Origin: Candidatus Taylorbacteria bacterium RIFCSPHIGHO2_01_FULL_46_22b | GTDB lineage: Bacteria > Patescibacteriota > Minisyncoccia > Phycocordibacterales > DSPV01 | Direction of reading: 5' to 3' | Length of the DNA stretch: 59,299 nucleotides | NCBI GenBank assembly: GCA_001820875.1 | Contig: MHRF01000007.1 | Span: 1-59,299, forward strand | Shown here: positions 37,577-47,305 of the stretch, one piece after another | How positions within the stretch are numbered: position 1 is the stretch's first letter | Layout of the letters: every line of letters begins with the position of its first letter | The notes under the pieces: generated by a model | The model's database searches: none | What the model saw: only the letters and a program-made list of their open reading frames with translations | What the model was told of the DNA's origin: nothing | Program-made: the position numbers and the translations under genes

Positions 37577-38125
37577 ATGTCACGCCTTGGAAAAAAACCT
37601 ATTATGATTCCCGCAAACACGCAAGTTACTTGTGTGAATGGTGAGATGCGCGTGAAAGGCCCTCTGGGAGAATTGACCCGCATGATTCGTCCGGTGATTA
37701 ATGTTTCTATTGAAGGAAGCGCAGTTACCTTGAGCCCGAACGCCACTTCCAAAGAAGCAAAAGCGCTCTGGGGCACTTATGCGTCAGAGCTCCGATCAAT
37801 GATTGCTGGTGTAAATAAACCGTTTGAAAAGAAATTGCTTATCGAAGGTATTGGATACAAAGCAGATGCAAAAGGTTCGGACATCAATATGTCGCTTGGC
37901 TTCTCTCATCCGGTAAAAGTGGCAATTCCCGCAGGCATTAAAGTGGTTACTGAAAAAGCGGCAATTATGATATCAGGCATTGATAAAGAATTGGTAGGCC
38001 GATTTGCTTCAGAAATTCGTGCATTGAAAAAGCCTGAACCATATAAAGGGAAAGGAATTCGTTATGAGGGCGAAGTGGTGCATTTGAAGCAGGGTAAGAA
38101 AGCCGGCGCAACCACTGCAGGATAA
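37577..38125 (+). CDS. rplF: 50S ribosomal protein L6
   Basis: MSRLGKKPIMIPANTQVTCVNGEMRVKGPLGELTR, LIEGIGYKADAKGSDINMSLGFSHPV, EPYKGKGIRYEGE. Confidence 0.96.
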   Translation: MSRLGKKPIMIPANTQVTCVNGEMRVKGPLGELTRMIRPVINVSIEGSAVTLSPNATSKEAKALWGTYASELRSMIAGVNKPFEKKLLIEGIGYKADAKGSDINMSLGFSHPVKVAIPAGIKVVTEKAAIMISGIDKELVGRFASEIRALKKPEPYKGKGIRYEGEVVHLKQGKKAGATTAG

Positions 38126-38131
38126 ACACAT

Positions 38132-38488
38132 ATGGCTATTACACGAAACAACACAGCAGGTTTGAAACGAGAGCGTCGCCACCGCCGCGTGCGTTCCCGC
38201 GTATCGGGAATTGCAGAACGGCCACGCATGGCAGTATTCAAATCCAATAGATACTTGTATGTCCAATTGATTGATGATACTCGAGGAGTAACGCTTGCTG
38301 CCGCAACGACCAAGGGGATGACCAAAGGTTCTATGCTTGAAAAAGCATCAGAGCTCGGAAAAACGATTGCTGAACTCGGACAGAAGCAGAAAATCACTAA
38401 AGTAGTATTTGACCGAGGCGGATATTTATACACCGGCAAGATAAAGGCGGTTGCAGATGGCGCGCGCGCCGCAGGGTTAGTATTTTAA
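38132..38488 (+). CDS. rplR: 50S ribosomal protein L18
   Basis: RERRHRRVRSRVSGIAERPRMAVFKSNRYLYVQLIDDTRGVTLAAA, FDRGGYLYTGKIKAVADGARAAGLVF. Confidence 0.97.
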   Translation: MAITRNNTAGLKRERRHRRVRSRVSGIAERPRMAVFKSNRYLYVQLIDDTRGVTLAAATTKGMTKGSMLEKASELGKTIAELGQKQKITKVVFDRGGYLYTGKIKAVADGARAAGLVF

Positions 38489-38496
38489 ATTCATCT

Positions 38497-39153
38497 ATGA
38501 CTGATGCAGAACAACCAAAAGTAGTGCAGGGAACACAACAGACAGCAACTCCCGCTGTCGCGGCTCCTTCGTCTGCTCAAGCTTCCCCTCGACAGGGAGA
38601 TACGCGCGATCGTATGCCGTTCCGCCGAAAGAATGTGCGCCGACAAGGTCGCGATGGCAAGATGCGTCAGGAATATGATCAGAAACTCCTCAATATCCGC
38701 CGTGTAGCCCGCGTTTCAACCGGTGGTCGCCGATTTAGTTTCAGTGTTGCCATGATTTTGGGCAATCGAAAGGGACTTGTTGGGGTAGGTACGGGAAAGG
38801 GGACTGATACCGCAATTGCAATTGAAAAAGCGATGCGAAGTGCAAAGAAAAACATGGTCAAGATCCTCCTAACTTCGTCTGGCTCTATTCCTCATTATGT
38901 AGAAGCAAAGTATTCAAGCGCACGTATTATGCTTATTCCTGCTCGCGGACGAGGAGTAGTTGCAGGCGGCGCGGTGCGCAACATCATTGAACTTGCAGGC
39001 ATCAAAGACGTTACGGCAAAGATTCTTTCGCCGAGCAAAAACAGTTTGAACAATGCGCGCGCGACCATGTTGGCGCTTTCTCGTTTGACTAACCGCGGTT
39101 CAGGTATGTCTGTCAAAACTGTCGAAAATAAAACAGAAGTAACAGAGAAATAA
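38497..39153 (+). CDS. rpsE: 30S ribosomal protein S5 with N-terminal extension
   Basis: KLLNIRRVARVSTGGRRFSFSVAMILGNRKGLVGVGTGKGTDTAIAIEKA. Confidence 0.97.
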   Translation: MTDAEQPKVVQGTQQTATPAVAAPSSAQASPRQGDTRDRMPFRRKNVRRQGRDGKMRQEYDQKLLNIRRVARVSTGGRRFSFSVAMILGNRKGLVGVGTGKGTDTAIAIEKAMRSAKKNMVKILLTSSGSIPHYVEAKYSSARIMLIPARGRGVVAGGAVRNIIELAGIKDVTAKILSPSKNSLNNARATMLALSRLTNRGSGMSVKTVENKTEVTEK

Positions 39154-39161
39154 TTTTTATC

Positions 39162-39605
39162 ATGCAAGTGCACAATGTAAAAAGAAATACCAAGCGCAAA
39201 TACTCACAATCGGTGGGACGTGGAGGCAAGCGCGGTAAAACTTCAGGGCGTGGCACTAAAGGTCAGAAAGCTCGTTCAGGACGCAAGATCCGCCCTGAAA
39301 TCCGAGATGTGATTATGCGTATTCCCAAATTGCGCGGTCATGGCAAAAACAGCAATTTCAGCATTCAAACCAAACCAACTATGGTGAATCTTTCTAGTAT
39401 CGAAAAACATTTTTCAGCAGGAGACACGATTAATCCGACCACTCTTGTTGAAAAAGGGTTGGTGAATCTCATTGAAGGAAAACTTCCGGTAGTGAAAATC
39501 CTTGCAGATGGCGATCTAGGGAAGAAAGTGATGGTAGAAGGTTGCCGCATTTCAGTTTCAGCAAAAGCTAAGATCGAGAAAGCGGGTGGCGCAGTAAAGA
39601 ACTAA
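39162..39605 (+). CDS. rplO: 50S ribosomal protein L15
   Basis: RNTKRKYSQSVGRGGKRGKTSGRGTKGQKARSGRK; follows S5 directly, no L30. Confidence 0.95.
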   Translation: MQVHNVKRNTKRKYSQSVGRGGKRGKTSGRGTKGQKARSGRKIRPEIRDVIMRIPKLRGHGKNSNFSIQTKPTMVNLSSIEKHFSAGDTINPTTLVEKGLVNLIEGKLPVVKILADGDLGKKVMVEGCRISVSAKAKIEKAGGAVKN

Positions 39606-39612
39606 TCTCTAT

Positions 39613-40884
39613 ATGAATAACTTTTTTATAAAATTGGGATTGATATTCAAGGATCCTCTCTTGCGTCGCCGCGCGCTTTTTACCGTAGGTCTTTTGGTGG
39701 TGTTTCGTCTTTTGGCGACCATCCCAATCCCTGGAGTTGATTTAGTTCAGCTTCAGCAATTGTTTGCAAATAACCAATTCTTGGGCCTCGTTGATATATT
39801 TTCAGGAGGCGGATTTTCCAATCTCTCAATCATGATGCTTGGAGTGAGTCCGTTTATCACTGCAACTATCATCATGCAGTTGCTGACAATGGTCTTTCCC
39901 AAGTTGAAAGCGATGTATCAGGAAGAGGGGGAATCTGGACGAATGAAATTTTCACAATATTCAAGACTTCTGACCATTCCTCTCGGATTGATTCAAGGAT
40001 ACGGTTTTATGGCCCTTCTTGCCCGCCAACAGGTGCTCGGTGCTATAGGGTCTTTCGACATCCTCATTAACGTGATTATTATCACTGCCGGATCGATTCT
40101 CTTGATGTGGATCGGCGAACTGATCACTGAATTCGGAATTGGAAACGGTGTGTCTCTGATTATCTTTGCAGGTATTATCGCTGGACTGCCTTCAGTGATC
40201 AGCCAGCAATTGTTTACATTTGATCCGTCACAGATTCCGTTGTACGCAGGATTTTTGATAGCAGGACTAGCAGTGGTCTTGGGAGTTGTTGTGGTCACCG
40301 AAGCTGAACGTCCAATTCCTGTGACATATGCCCGTCGTGTACGAGGCATGAAGGTCTATGGCGGGGTTTCCACCTACTTGCCTTTACGTCTCAATCAGGC
40401 AGGGGTGATTCCAATTATCTTCGCTCTTTCCATCCTCCTGTTTCCTCAAATGATTGTGAACTTCCTCGCGACATTCGATAACGGAGTAGTGCAGGCCGCG
40501 GTTTCTTTGTTGAATGCGTTCCTCACGAACGTGTGGCTGTATTCGATCTTCTATTTCCTTCTGGTGGTGATATTTACCTACTTCTATACTGCAGTTACTT
40601 TTGACCCGCATACACTTTCAACAAACCTGCAGAAGAACGGGGCATTTGTCCCTGGAGTGCGCCCAGGCCAATCAACCGCCGATTTCATCTCTCGAATTTT
40701 GACTCGTATCACATTGGTGGGAGCTGTCTTTCTGGGTGTGGTAGCGATTCTCCCTCTGATCGTTCAGAATCTCACGGGTATTTCAGCTTTGGCAATCGGA
40801 GGCACCGCGCTTCTTATCGTGGTGTCAGTGGTGCTTGACCTGATGAAGAAAATTGATGCGCAGGTTTCGATGCGTGAATACTAG
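39613..40884 (+). CDS. secY: Preprotein translocase subunit SecY
   Basis: RLLATIPIPGVDL, LGVSPFITATIIMQLL, YPMP-like regions, LRLNQAGVIPIIFALSILLFP, GVRPGQSTADFI. Confidence 0.98.
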   Translation: MNNFFIKLGLIFKDPLLRRRALFTVGLLVVFRLLATIPIPGVDLVQLQQLFANNQFLGLVDIFSGGGFSNLSIMMLGVSPFITATIIMQLLTMVFPKLKAMYQEEGESGRMKFSQYSRLLTIPLGLIQGYGFMALLARQQVLGAIGSFDILINVIIITAGSILLMWIGELITEFGIGNGVSLIIFAGIIAGLPSVISQQLFTFDPSQIPLYAGFLIAGLAVVLGVVVVTEAERPIPVTYARRVRGMKVYGGVSTYLPLRLNQAGVIPIIFALSILLFPQMIVNFLATFDNGVVQAAVSLLNAFLTNVWLYSIFYFLLVVIFTYFYTAVTFDPHTLSTNLQKNGAFVPGVRPGQSTADFISRILTRITLVGAVFLGVVAILPLIVQNLTGISALAIGGTALLIVVSVVLDLMKKIDAQVSMREY

Positions 40885-40907
40885 TTTTTTTGTATACTAA
40901 CTACTAT

Positions 40908-41510
40908 ATGACACAGACGCCGAAGACGTTTATTTTTATTGGACGGTCAGGATGCGGGAAAGGGACGCAGGCAGATTTGCTCATCGATTATTTAAAGAAA
41001 AATGATCCTGCCCGTGAGGTAGTGTATCTTGAAATCGGAAAATTATTTCGAGATTTTTGGAAAGGCGAAGGGTATACCCAAGAGTTATCAAAGAATATAT
41101 ATGCTGAAGGGGGATTGCAGCCCGAGTTTCTAGCGATTTCCACATGGTCTCAATTTCTTATCAACCACATGAAATCTAATGTACACGTGGTGATTGACGG
41201 TGTTCCGAGGAGTTTGACGCAAGCTCTCGCACTTGATTCGGTGGCGAAGTTTTATAGCTGGGATTGCCCCAACATACTTCTTCTGAACATATCTCGGGAG
41301 ATGGCTAAATCCCGCCTTTTGGCGCGCAAGCGAGCAGACGACAGCGAAAAGGGTATTGACGCGCGACTTGATTGGTTTGATACAGACGTGGCTAAAGCTA
41401 TTACCTTCTATGAAGATAGCCAAAACTATGCTTTTCACGATATAAATGGCGATCAGAGCGTAGAGGCGATACATCAGGAAATCTTGCAGAAAACAGGCCT
41501 CCTAGGGTAA
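40908..41510 (+). CDS. adk: Adenylate kinase-like nucleotide kinase
   Basis: FIFIGRSGCGKGTQADLLIDYL, VVIDGVPRSLTQALALD; canonical position after secY but divergent. Confidence 0.82.
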   Translation: MTQTPKTFIFIGRSGCGKGTQADLLIDYLKKNDPAREVVYLEIGKLFRDFWKGEGYTQELSKNIYAEGGLQPEFLAISTWSQFLINHMKSNVHVVIDGVPRSLTQALALDSVAKFYSWDCPNILLLNISREMAKSRLLARKRADDSEKGIDARLDWFDTDVAKAITFYEDSQNYAFHDINGDQSVEAIHQEILQKTGLLG

Positions 41511-41519
41511 TCTAGCACT

Positions 41520-42287
41520 ATGGTGACGATAAAGAATGAAAAAGAGATCGCCTTGCTTCGTGAGGGCGGCCGCCGTTTGGCGCAAGTCATTTCAGGGTTG
41601 GTTTTGGCTGCGATCCCTGGTGTTTCTGGTAAAGAATTAGACGAACTTGCAGAAAAATTGGTGAGAGAGAAAGGCGATATTCCATCGTTTTTACACTACA
41701 AAGCTGGCAAAGGAGGGAAGGAGTATCCTGCGAGCTTATGTCTTTCAATCAATGATGAAGTGGTGCATGGACTTCCGGCAAAGAAAGGAAAGAGTATAAA
41801 AGAAGGGGATTTGGTCTCCATCGACATGGGTTTAATACACGAGGGTATGTTTCTTGATTCTGCAGTGACCATTGGAATTGGAAAAATTGATCCGATTGCA
41901 AAGAAGTTAATCAGTGTTACCAAGCAAGCGCTCGAGATTGGTATCGCGGCGGCGCGGGCAGGAAATCATGTGGGAGATATTGGATATGCAATAGAGACAT
42001 TTATTACACCGAACAAGTTTGGTATTGTGCGTGAACTTGCAGGACACGGAGTTGGATACGCGGTGCATGAAGATCCTTACGTTCCTAATTACGGAAAGCA
42101 GGGGCAGGGTGAGAAATTGCTTGCGGGGATGGTGATTGCAATCGAGCCTATGGTGAATGAAGGAAGTGCAAAAATTGTTTTGGATAAAGACGGGCATACA
42201 TTCCGAACGGCTGACGGCAAACGCAGTGCCCATTTTGAGCACACAGTGCTTATCACAGATGGCACAGCAGAGGTGCTGACCCAATAA
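41520..42287 (+). CDS. map: Methionine aminopeptidase type I
   Basis: ASLCLSINDEVVHGLP, GDLVSIDMGLIHEGMFLDSAVTIGIG, GHGVGYAVHEDPYVPNYG, MVIAIEPMV, FEHTVLITDG. Confidence 0.97.
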   Translation: MVTIKNEKEIALLREGGRRLAQVISGLVLAAIPGVSGKELDELAEKLVREKGDIPSFLHYKAGKGGKEYPASLCLSINDEVVHGLPAKKGKSIKEGDLVSIDMGLIHEGMFLDSAVTIGIGKIDPIAKKLISVTKQALEIGIAAARAGNHVGDIGYAIETFITPNKFGIVRELAGHGVGYAVHEDPYVPNYGKQGQGEKLLAGMVIAIEPMVNEGSAKIVLDKDGHTFRTADGKRSAHFEHTVLITDGTAEVLTQ

Positions 42288-42305
42288 TGTTGTATACTCA
42301 TGTCT

Positions 42306-42923
42306 ATGCAAAAAACGCCTGAACTGATCATAGAAAATGAACAAGAAGTTCCCCAATCACTAGAATTAGTGCGTGAGCTTGAGGTTGTTGAAAATCAAGA
42401 TGATGTTAAACTTCGCTTGGGGGAAATGCTCGACCGTATTTCTTCAGACGTAGGGGCTTTATATGAAGGAATGCGGGTTGAGCAGTGTCTTGCTCGGGTG
42501 GAACAGCTCTCCCGAGTTCTTGAGACTATTGAACTTGGCAAGCCTCTGCATATTTCTGATGAAACTGACTCTCATTATGCAAATGCAGTGATTCCCGCAC
42601 CAGAAGGAATAAAGATTGCATTGAGCGAAGGTGAGGCGCCAGGTTCTGTGCGTGCGGTTGTGGGTTTTGGAAAAACTCTCATCGGTTTTAAGACAGATCA
42701 CCTCTCTGTTTCCGAGATTGATTTTGCCGAGAGCGAAATTCGTGACGCTAATGAGCGTAAGTATTTATGTCGACATGTGAGCGGAGATCTACTCAAAGAT
42801 GATATACACTATCTAATATTACGCATACCCTATGAACTTATGCCTGCCGAACGTCTCACTGTTGAAGAAAAGAAGAAATCTCGCCCATTTGTGTTCCGTG
42901 GGATGCGGCTCGGTTCTCAATAG
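42306..42923 (+). CDS. Hypothetical protein
   Basis: Frame conserved in length; ATG 42306 sits 7 nt after TATACT; upstream of the ATPase gene. Confidence 0.55.
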   Translation: MQKTPELIIENEQEVPQSLELVRELEVVENQDDVKLRLGEMLDRISSDVGALYEGMRVEQCLARVEQLSRVLETIELGKPLHISDETDSHYANAVIPAPEGIKIALSEGEAPGSVRAVVGFGKTLIGFKTDHLSVSEIDFAESEIRDANERKYLCRHVSGDLLKDDIHYLILRIPYELMPAERLTVEEKKKSRPFVFRGMRLGSQ

Positions 42924-42964
42924 CCCATCTGTTTAGATTTCTTTCTAGGGGCTATAATATCTGG

Positions 42965-45751
42965 ATGGAATCTGGCTACAAAGCTCCCGAGCGTACATTT
43001 AATTCTCCTGAAGAGGAGCTGGCTTTTTTGCGCGAGCGAATTGCGCAGAAAGAGCGTGAATTGTCCGGCAAAGAGCCGGAACATGCCGTGCAAGAAACTA
43101 TCAATGAATACAAGCAGGTTCCGAAAGAAACAGTCCTTGCTCCTGCTATGCAGATTCATGAGACGGAGCTTTCGGAGTATCACCTCAAGCTTTCTCCTGA
43201 ACCGCATGATGCGCAAGTTGCCCAGCTAGTGCATTTGGTAGTGGAGAAGGGGATCAAGAACGCCCTATCAGTAGTAGATAAACTGAACGATCCGCACCTT
43301 GCTGACGATTTTGAACGGTTTTTGGTGCAGTATGTGAAGGCAGGTAAGGAAACAGGTTTTGGCTCGCGCAACCCCCTGTTTCGGGCATTACAGATGACCT
43401 TATACGAGATCACGCTTCCCGAACGTGATCCCAAAGCCCCTGATAAACCCCTTAAAGAACTTCTCTCATCAATGGAGCAGTTTTATGCGGGGATGATGGC
43501 CGTACGCGAGAAAGATATTGTAGGCCCAAATTATTTTACGCTAGAACTTTCTGTTGCTAATCACAGTGAGGAATTTGTCTTTTATGCGGCAGTTCCCAAC
43601 AGCAAGTGTGATCTCTTTGAAAAACACATCCGTGCGGTGTTCCATGATGCGAAAATTTCTGAACGCACCGATGACTATAATATTTTCAATGAAGGAGGAG
43701 CTTCAGTTGGATCAGTGGCGCGTCTGACGACCGATCACGCGTTCCCGATTCGCACCTACGAATCGTTTGATCACGACCCGTTGCATGCCCTGCTTTCAAG
43801 TTTTGGAAAGATTGATAAGGATGGAGAGGGGGCGGCGGTGCAGATTGTATTTACTCCTGCAAGCAGTGCTCGTACCGATCGGTATAAAGCGATTATTCGC
43901 GATTTGGCGGCGGGAAAGAAACTGAAGGATGCACTTGATAAGCCGGAAACGGTTGGGGGTCACGTGTGGAGTTTTACCAAGGATATTGCCAAGGAGTTGT
44001 TTGGAGGATCGGACTCTGCTAAGAAAGATGAGGAAAAAACAAAAGAACCGCCCAAAGTTGATGATATTTCACTTGAACAAGTTAAACACAAAAGTGAGAG
44101 TCCAGTTGCTGATATTACCCTCCGGTTAGTTGCATCTTCGCGTTCTGATCGGGAAGCGACCGATATACTTTCTGATCTCGAGTCGGCGTTTAACCAGTTT
44201 GATAATCCGCACGGCAACAATGTTAGGTTTAAACGTTTTTCCGGAGGGCGTCTAGAGGAACTTCTTCGTAACTTTTCTTTTCGTCTTGCCGATAGTCACC
44301 ACGTGATGCCTTTGAGTTTACGTGAATTGACCACTGTATTCCATCTGCCCTCCACCATCACTCGTGCAGCGCCTGAACTGAAAGTTGCAAAGGCGGGGAC
44401 TTCTGCTGTTCCTGTCGGTTTGCCTGACACAGGTTTGACATTGGGGGTTAATCGAGAAGGGGGACGTGAGGCAGTGGTCTATATGCAGAAAGAGGATCGT
44501 CTGCGTCATTTCTACTGCATTGGTCAGACTGGAACAGGAAAGACTACGTTGCTGAAAAATATGATTGTGCAGGATATTTTGGCTGGGGAAGGAGTTTGTT
44601 TCATCGATCCTCATGGTTCTGATGTAGAAGATTTGCTCGCCTGTATTCCACCCGAGCGTTATAACGATGTCGTGTATTTTGATCCGGGGGCAGTTGCGCA
44701 TCCGATGGGGCTTAACATGCTTGAATTCGATCCACAATACCCCGAACAGAAGACATTTGTCGTTAATGAAATGCTTTCCATATTCAATAAACTGTTTGAT
44801 ATGAAAACGGCGGGCGGGCCGATGTTCGAGCAATATTTCCGAAACGCCGCGCTTTTGGTACTTGAAGATCCGGAGTCTGGCACTACGCTCGTTGATTTGT
44901 CTCGCACGCTTTCCGACAAAACCTATCGTGCCGCAAAGCTTGCCCGATGCAAGAACCCTATTATTGTTTCATTCTGGCGCGAGGTTGCGGAAAAAGCGGG
45001 TGGGGAAGCGGCACTGCAGAATATTGTGCCGTACATCACCTCGAAGTTTGACGGGTTTCTTTCAAACGATATTATGCGTCCAATTATCGCGCAGGAAAAA
45101 TCAGCATTTAATTTCCGCGAGATCATGGATTCCAAGAAGATTCTTCTTGTCAATCTTTCAAAAGGACGATTGGGTGATATCAATTCGCATTTATTAGGAT
45201 TGATATTGGTTGGCAAGATTTTGATGGCGGCGCTCTCGCGGGTTGATTCAAAATCGCAAAATCTCCCCCCATTTTATCTTTACGTCGATGAATTTCAGAA
45301 TGTGACCACCGATTCAATCGCGGTGATTCTCTCTGAAGCGCGCAAGTACAAACTCGGACTTTCAATTGCGCATCAATTTATCAAACAGTTGGATGATAAG
45401 ATTAAAGATGCGGTGTTTGGCAACGTCGGATCGATTGCAACATTTCGCGTCGGTGCCGAGGATGCCGAGTTTTTGGTGAAACAGTACGAACCGGTATTTT
45501 CCGCCCGCGATATTATCAATCTCGACAATCGCCACGCGTATTTGAAACTTTTGGTAAACGGCCGCCCGATTAAGCCGTTTAATATCGAAACCCTCGCACC
45601 GTCTAAAGGGAATCCTGCGCAGTCGGAGAAACTCAAGGAACTTTCGTATCTGACGTACGGTCGTCCACGTCAAGAAGTTGAAGCCGAGATTATACAGCGG
45701 TATGCTAAGCCGAATGTTTCGGTTCAGCCTGATGCGGCAAAAAGTGTATAA
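42965..45751 (+). CDS. TraG/VirD4-like type IV secretion/DNA-binding ATPase
   Basis: FYCIGQTGTGKTTLLKNMIVQDILAGEGVCFIDPHGSDVEDLL, MRPIIAQEKSAFNFREIMDSKKILLVNLSKGRLG, FYLYVDEFQNVTTDSIAVILSEARKYKLGLSIAHQFIKQL. Confidence 0.88.
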   Translation: MESGYKAPERTFNSPEEELAFLRERIAQKERELSGKEPEHAVQETINEYKQVPKETVLAPAMQIHETELSEYHLKLSPEPHDAQVAQLVHLVVEKGIKNALSVVDKLNDPHLADDFERFLVQYVKAGKETGFGSRNPLFRALQMTLYEITLPERDPKAPDKPLKELLSSMEQFYAGMMAVREKDIVGPNYFTLELSVANHSEEFVFYAAVPNSKCDLFEKHIRAVFHDAKISERTDDYNIFNEGGASVGSVARLTTDHAFPIRTYESFDHDPLHALLSSFGKIDKDGEGAAVQIVFTPASSARTDRYKAIIRDLAAGKKLKDALDKPETVGGHVWSFTKDIAKELFGGSDSAKKDEEKTKEPPKVDDISLEQVKHKSESPVADITLRLVASSRSDREATDILSDLESAFNQFDNPHGNNVRFKRFSGGRLEELLRNFSFRLADSHHVMPLSLRELTTVFHLPSTITRAAPELKVAKAGTSAVPVGLPDTGLTLGVNREGGREAVVYMQKEDRLRHFYCIGQTGTGKTTLLKNMIVQDILAGEGVCFIDPHGSDVEDLLACIPPERYNDVVYFDPGAVAHPMGLNMLEFDPQYPEQKTFVVNEMLSIFNKLFDMKTAGGPMFEQYFRNAALLVLEDPESGTTLVDLSRTLSDKTYRAAKLARCKNPIIVSFWREVAEKAGGEAALQNIVPYITSKFDGFLSNDIMRPIIAQEKSAFNFREIMDSKKILLVNLSKGRLGDINSHLLGLILVGKILMAALSRVDSKSQNLPPFYLYVDEFQNVTTDSIAVILSEARKYKLGLSIAHQFIKQLDDKIKDAVFGNVGSIATFRVGAEDAEFLVKQYEPVFSARDIINLDNRHAYLKLLVNGRPIKPFNIETLAPSKGNPAQSEKLKELSYLTYGRPRQEVEAEIIQRYAKPNVSVQPDAAKSV

Positions 45752-45753
45752 AC

Positions 45754-46059
45754 ATGAGTTTAGATAACGAACCAAAACTTCCTGACAATCCCGTAGTAGA
45801 TTATAAAGAAGAATTTCGGAGAAATCGCGCCTTTCTGCAGGTTGCTCTGCTTCAGCGATATGCAGAAAGAAAGGGATTTAAATCTGGAGATGATGTAGGG
45901 GAGGAGTGGGTGAATGAGAAACAGTATTCAGAGAAATTTGCGAAAATAATAAATGAACGTCCCGATCTCGTTTTTGAGTACACGGTAAGTCCGGAGGAGA
46001 CCCTACAGAAAGTGGAAGCACTGTTGTATGGAACTGAAGATTTGTCGCAAGCAGCATAA
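45754..46059 (+). CDS. Small hypothetical protein, probably co-transcribed with the upstream ATPase
   Basis: ATG 2 nt after the upstream stop; charged sequence. Confidence 0.6.
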   Translation: MSLDNEPKLPDNPVVDYKEEFRRNRAFLQVALLQRYAERKGFKSGDDVGEEWVNEKQYSEKFAKIINERPDLVFEYTVSPEETLQKVEALLYGTEDLSQAA

Positions 46060-46099
46060 GTTGCTTATCACCCCACCCATCTGATACTATAGGTATTCT

Positions 46100-46711
46100 A
46101 TGACAGAAAAACATCCTAAATTTGAACGAACTTTCGTGATTATCAAGCCGGACGGGGTTCAACGATCTTTGGTCGGCGAAATTATCAAGCGTTTTGAGCA
46201 AGTTGGCTTGAAACTTGCTGCGATGAAGATGTTGGTGCCTACACCTGAACAAATTGAGAAACACTATACTCTTGATCCAGAGTGGCGCCGCGTAACCGGA
46301 GAAAAAACTATCAAAGGATATCTATCGAAAGGTCTTAAACCGCCGTCGGAAGATCCGCTTGAGATTACTGCAAAGATTTTAGCGAACCTAAAAAAATATC
46401 TCGCGTCTGGTCCAGTGGTAGCGATGGTCCTGCAAGGTGCGCATGCAGTTCAGATTGTACGTAAACTTGTCGGGGGGACAGAACCGCTGACTTCAGACGT
46501 TGGATCAATCCGAGGCGATTTCGTTTTGGATTCATATCAGATGTCCGATCCTGACAATCGCGCAGTACGCAATTTGATACATGCGTCAGGTTCTCCTAAA
46601 GAAGCAAATGATGAAATTTCACACTGGTTCTCAAAAGTGGATTTGGTTGATTACAAATTGGTCCAAGATCATATTCTCTACGACGTGAATCTTGACGGAC
46701 TCCTTGAATAA
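46100..46711 (+). CDS. ndk: Nucleoside diphosphate kinase, extended form
   Basis: ERTFVIIKPDGVQRSLVGEIIKRFEQVGLKLAAMKM, YLASGPVVAMVLQGAHAVQIVRKLVGGTEP, GSIRGDF, NLIHASGSPKEANDEI. Confidence 0.93.
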   Translation: MTEKHPKFERTFVIIKPDGVQRSLVGEIIKRFEQVGLKLAAMKMLVPTPEQIEKHYTLDPEWRRVTGEKTIKGYLSKGLKPPSEDPLEITAKILANLKKYLASGPVVAMVLQGAHAVQIVRKLVGGTEPLTSDVGSIRGDFVLDSYQMSDPDNRAVRNLIHASGSPKEANDEISHWFSKVDLVDYKLVQDHILYDVNLDGLLE

Positions 46712-46723
46712 TATGGGTATTTC

Positions 46724-46760
46724 AACAAAACACCGTCCTTACCGGACGGTGTTTTGTTTT
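46724..46760 (+). terminator. Intrinsic terminator after ndk
   Basis: ACAAAACACCGTCC-ttacc-GGACGGTGTTTTGTTTT. Confidence 0.9.
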
Positions 46761-46833
46761 ACACAAAGGTATCTTTCGTGTCGGAGTACAAAAAGGCGTA
46801 TTGTTTTGTCGAGGGAGAGGGTTATACTTATTG

Positions 46834-46985
46834 CAGGGTTATTTGGAGTATAAACTCTATAACAAAAATCAGGGAGTCCAATAATCATCGTAACTCGTAG
46901 AGTCGCTTCGGCAGTTCTCTTGCTTACGATTTAGGACACCCACCTAGCTTTTCGCTAGGGTAAATACTCTCAAGTGACCCTGAAC
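46834..46985 (+). ncRNA. ssrS: 6S-RNA-like noncoding RNA candidate
   Basis: TATACT -10 at 46823; closing stem CAGGGT(T)ATTTG-GAGTAT / ATACTCTCAAGTG-ACCCTG, large central bubble with CCTAGC-TTTT-GCTAGG hairpin on the 3' side, upper stems GGGaGTCC/GGACaCCC and ATCGTAA/TTACGAT, apical GCTTCGGC; terminator follows. Confidence 0.62.
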
Positions 46986-46988
46986 AAG

Positions 46989-47019
46989 AATTCTCCGTAC
47001 CGTGGAGAATTTTTGTTTT
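46989..47019 (+). terminator. Terminator of the 6S-like RNA
   Basis: ATTCTCC-GTACCGT-GGAGAAT-TTTTGTTTTT. Confidence 0.85.
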
Positions 47020-47066
47020 TCTCATTATTTAGAATGGAAATAAAGGGTATTACACCCTTTGTTACC

Positions 47067-47222
47067 GTCGCACCACAAGAGTACTTCCGATTTCTACACT
47101 TGCTACGCTTGTGAGAAATCTAGGTCGCTCGTTCGGGAGAAAAAAAGAGGATACTTTTTCTCTCCACACCACAAGAGTGCTCCCAATTTCATAGTCGCTG
47201 TGCTTCTTGAAATTTAGGTCGC
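47067..47222. repeat. Second locus of the ACCACAAG...TAGGTCGC hairpin repeat (2 units)
   Basis: GTCGCACCACAAGAGTACTTCC-GATTTCT...AGAAATC-TAGGTCGC and ACACCACAAGAGTGCTCCC-AATTTCA...TGAAATT-TAGGTCGC. Confidence 0.85.
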
Positions 47223-47305
47223 TCACTCGCTAGGAAATAACAAAGCGGTCGCGTTATTAAATCAATGGCGGGTTAGATATGCAAAGGATATAATGAAACA
47301 ACCAT

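Noticed and set aside
39154-39161. Missing L30 gene between S5 and L15 as a novelty
   Set aside because: Loss of L30 is already known in CPR bacteria; only useful as a lineage clue.
44318-44833. 171-aa minus-strand ORF inside the VirD4-like gene, and the many other long antisense ORFs in the track
   Set aside because: They overlap strongly supported genes, have low-complexity or unlikely composition and no recognisable domains.
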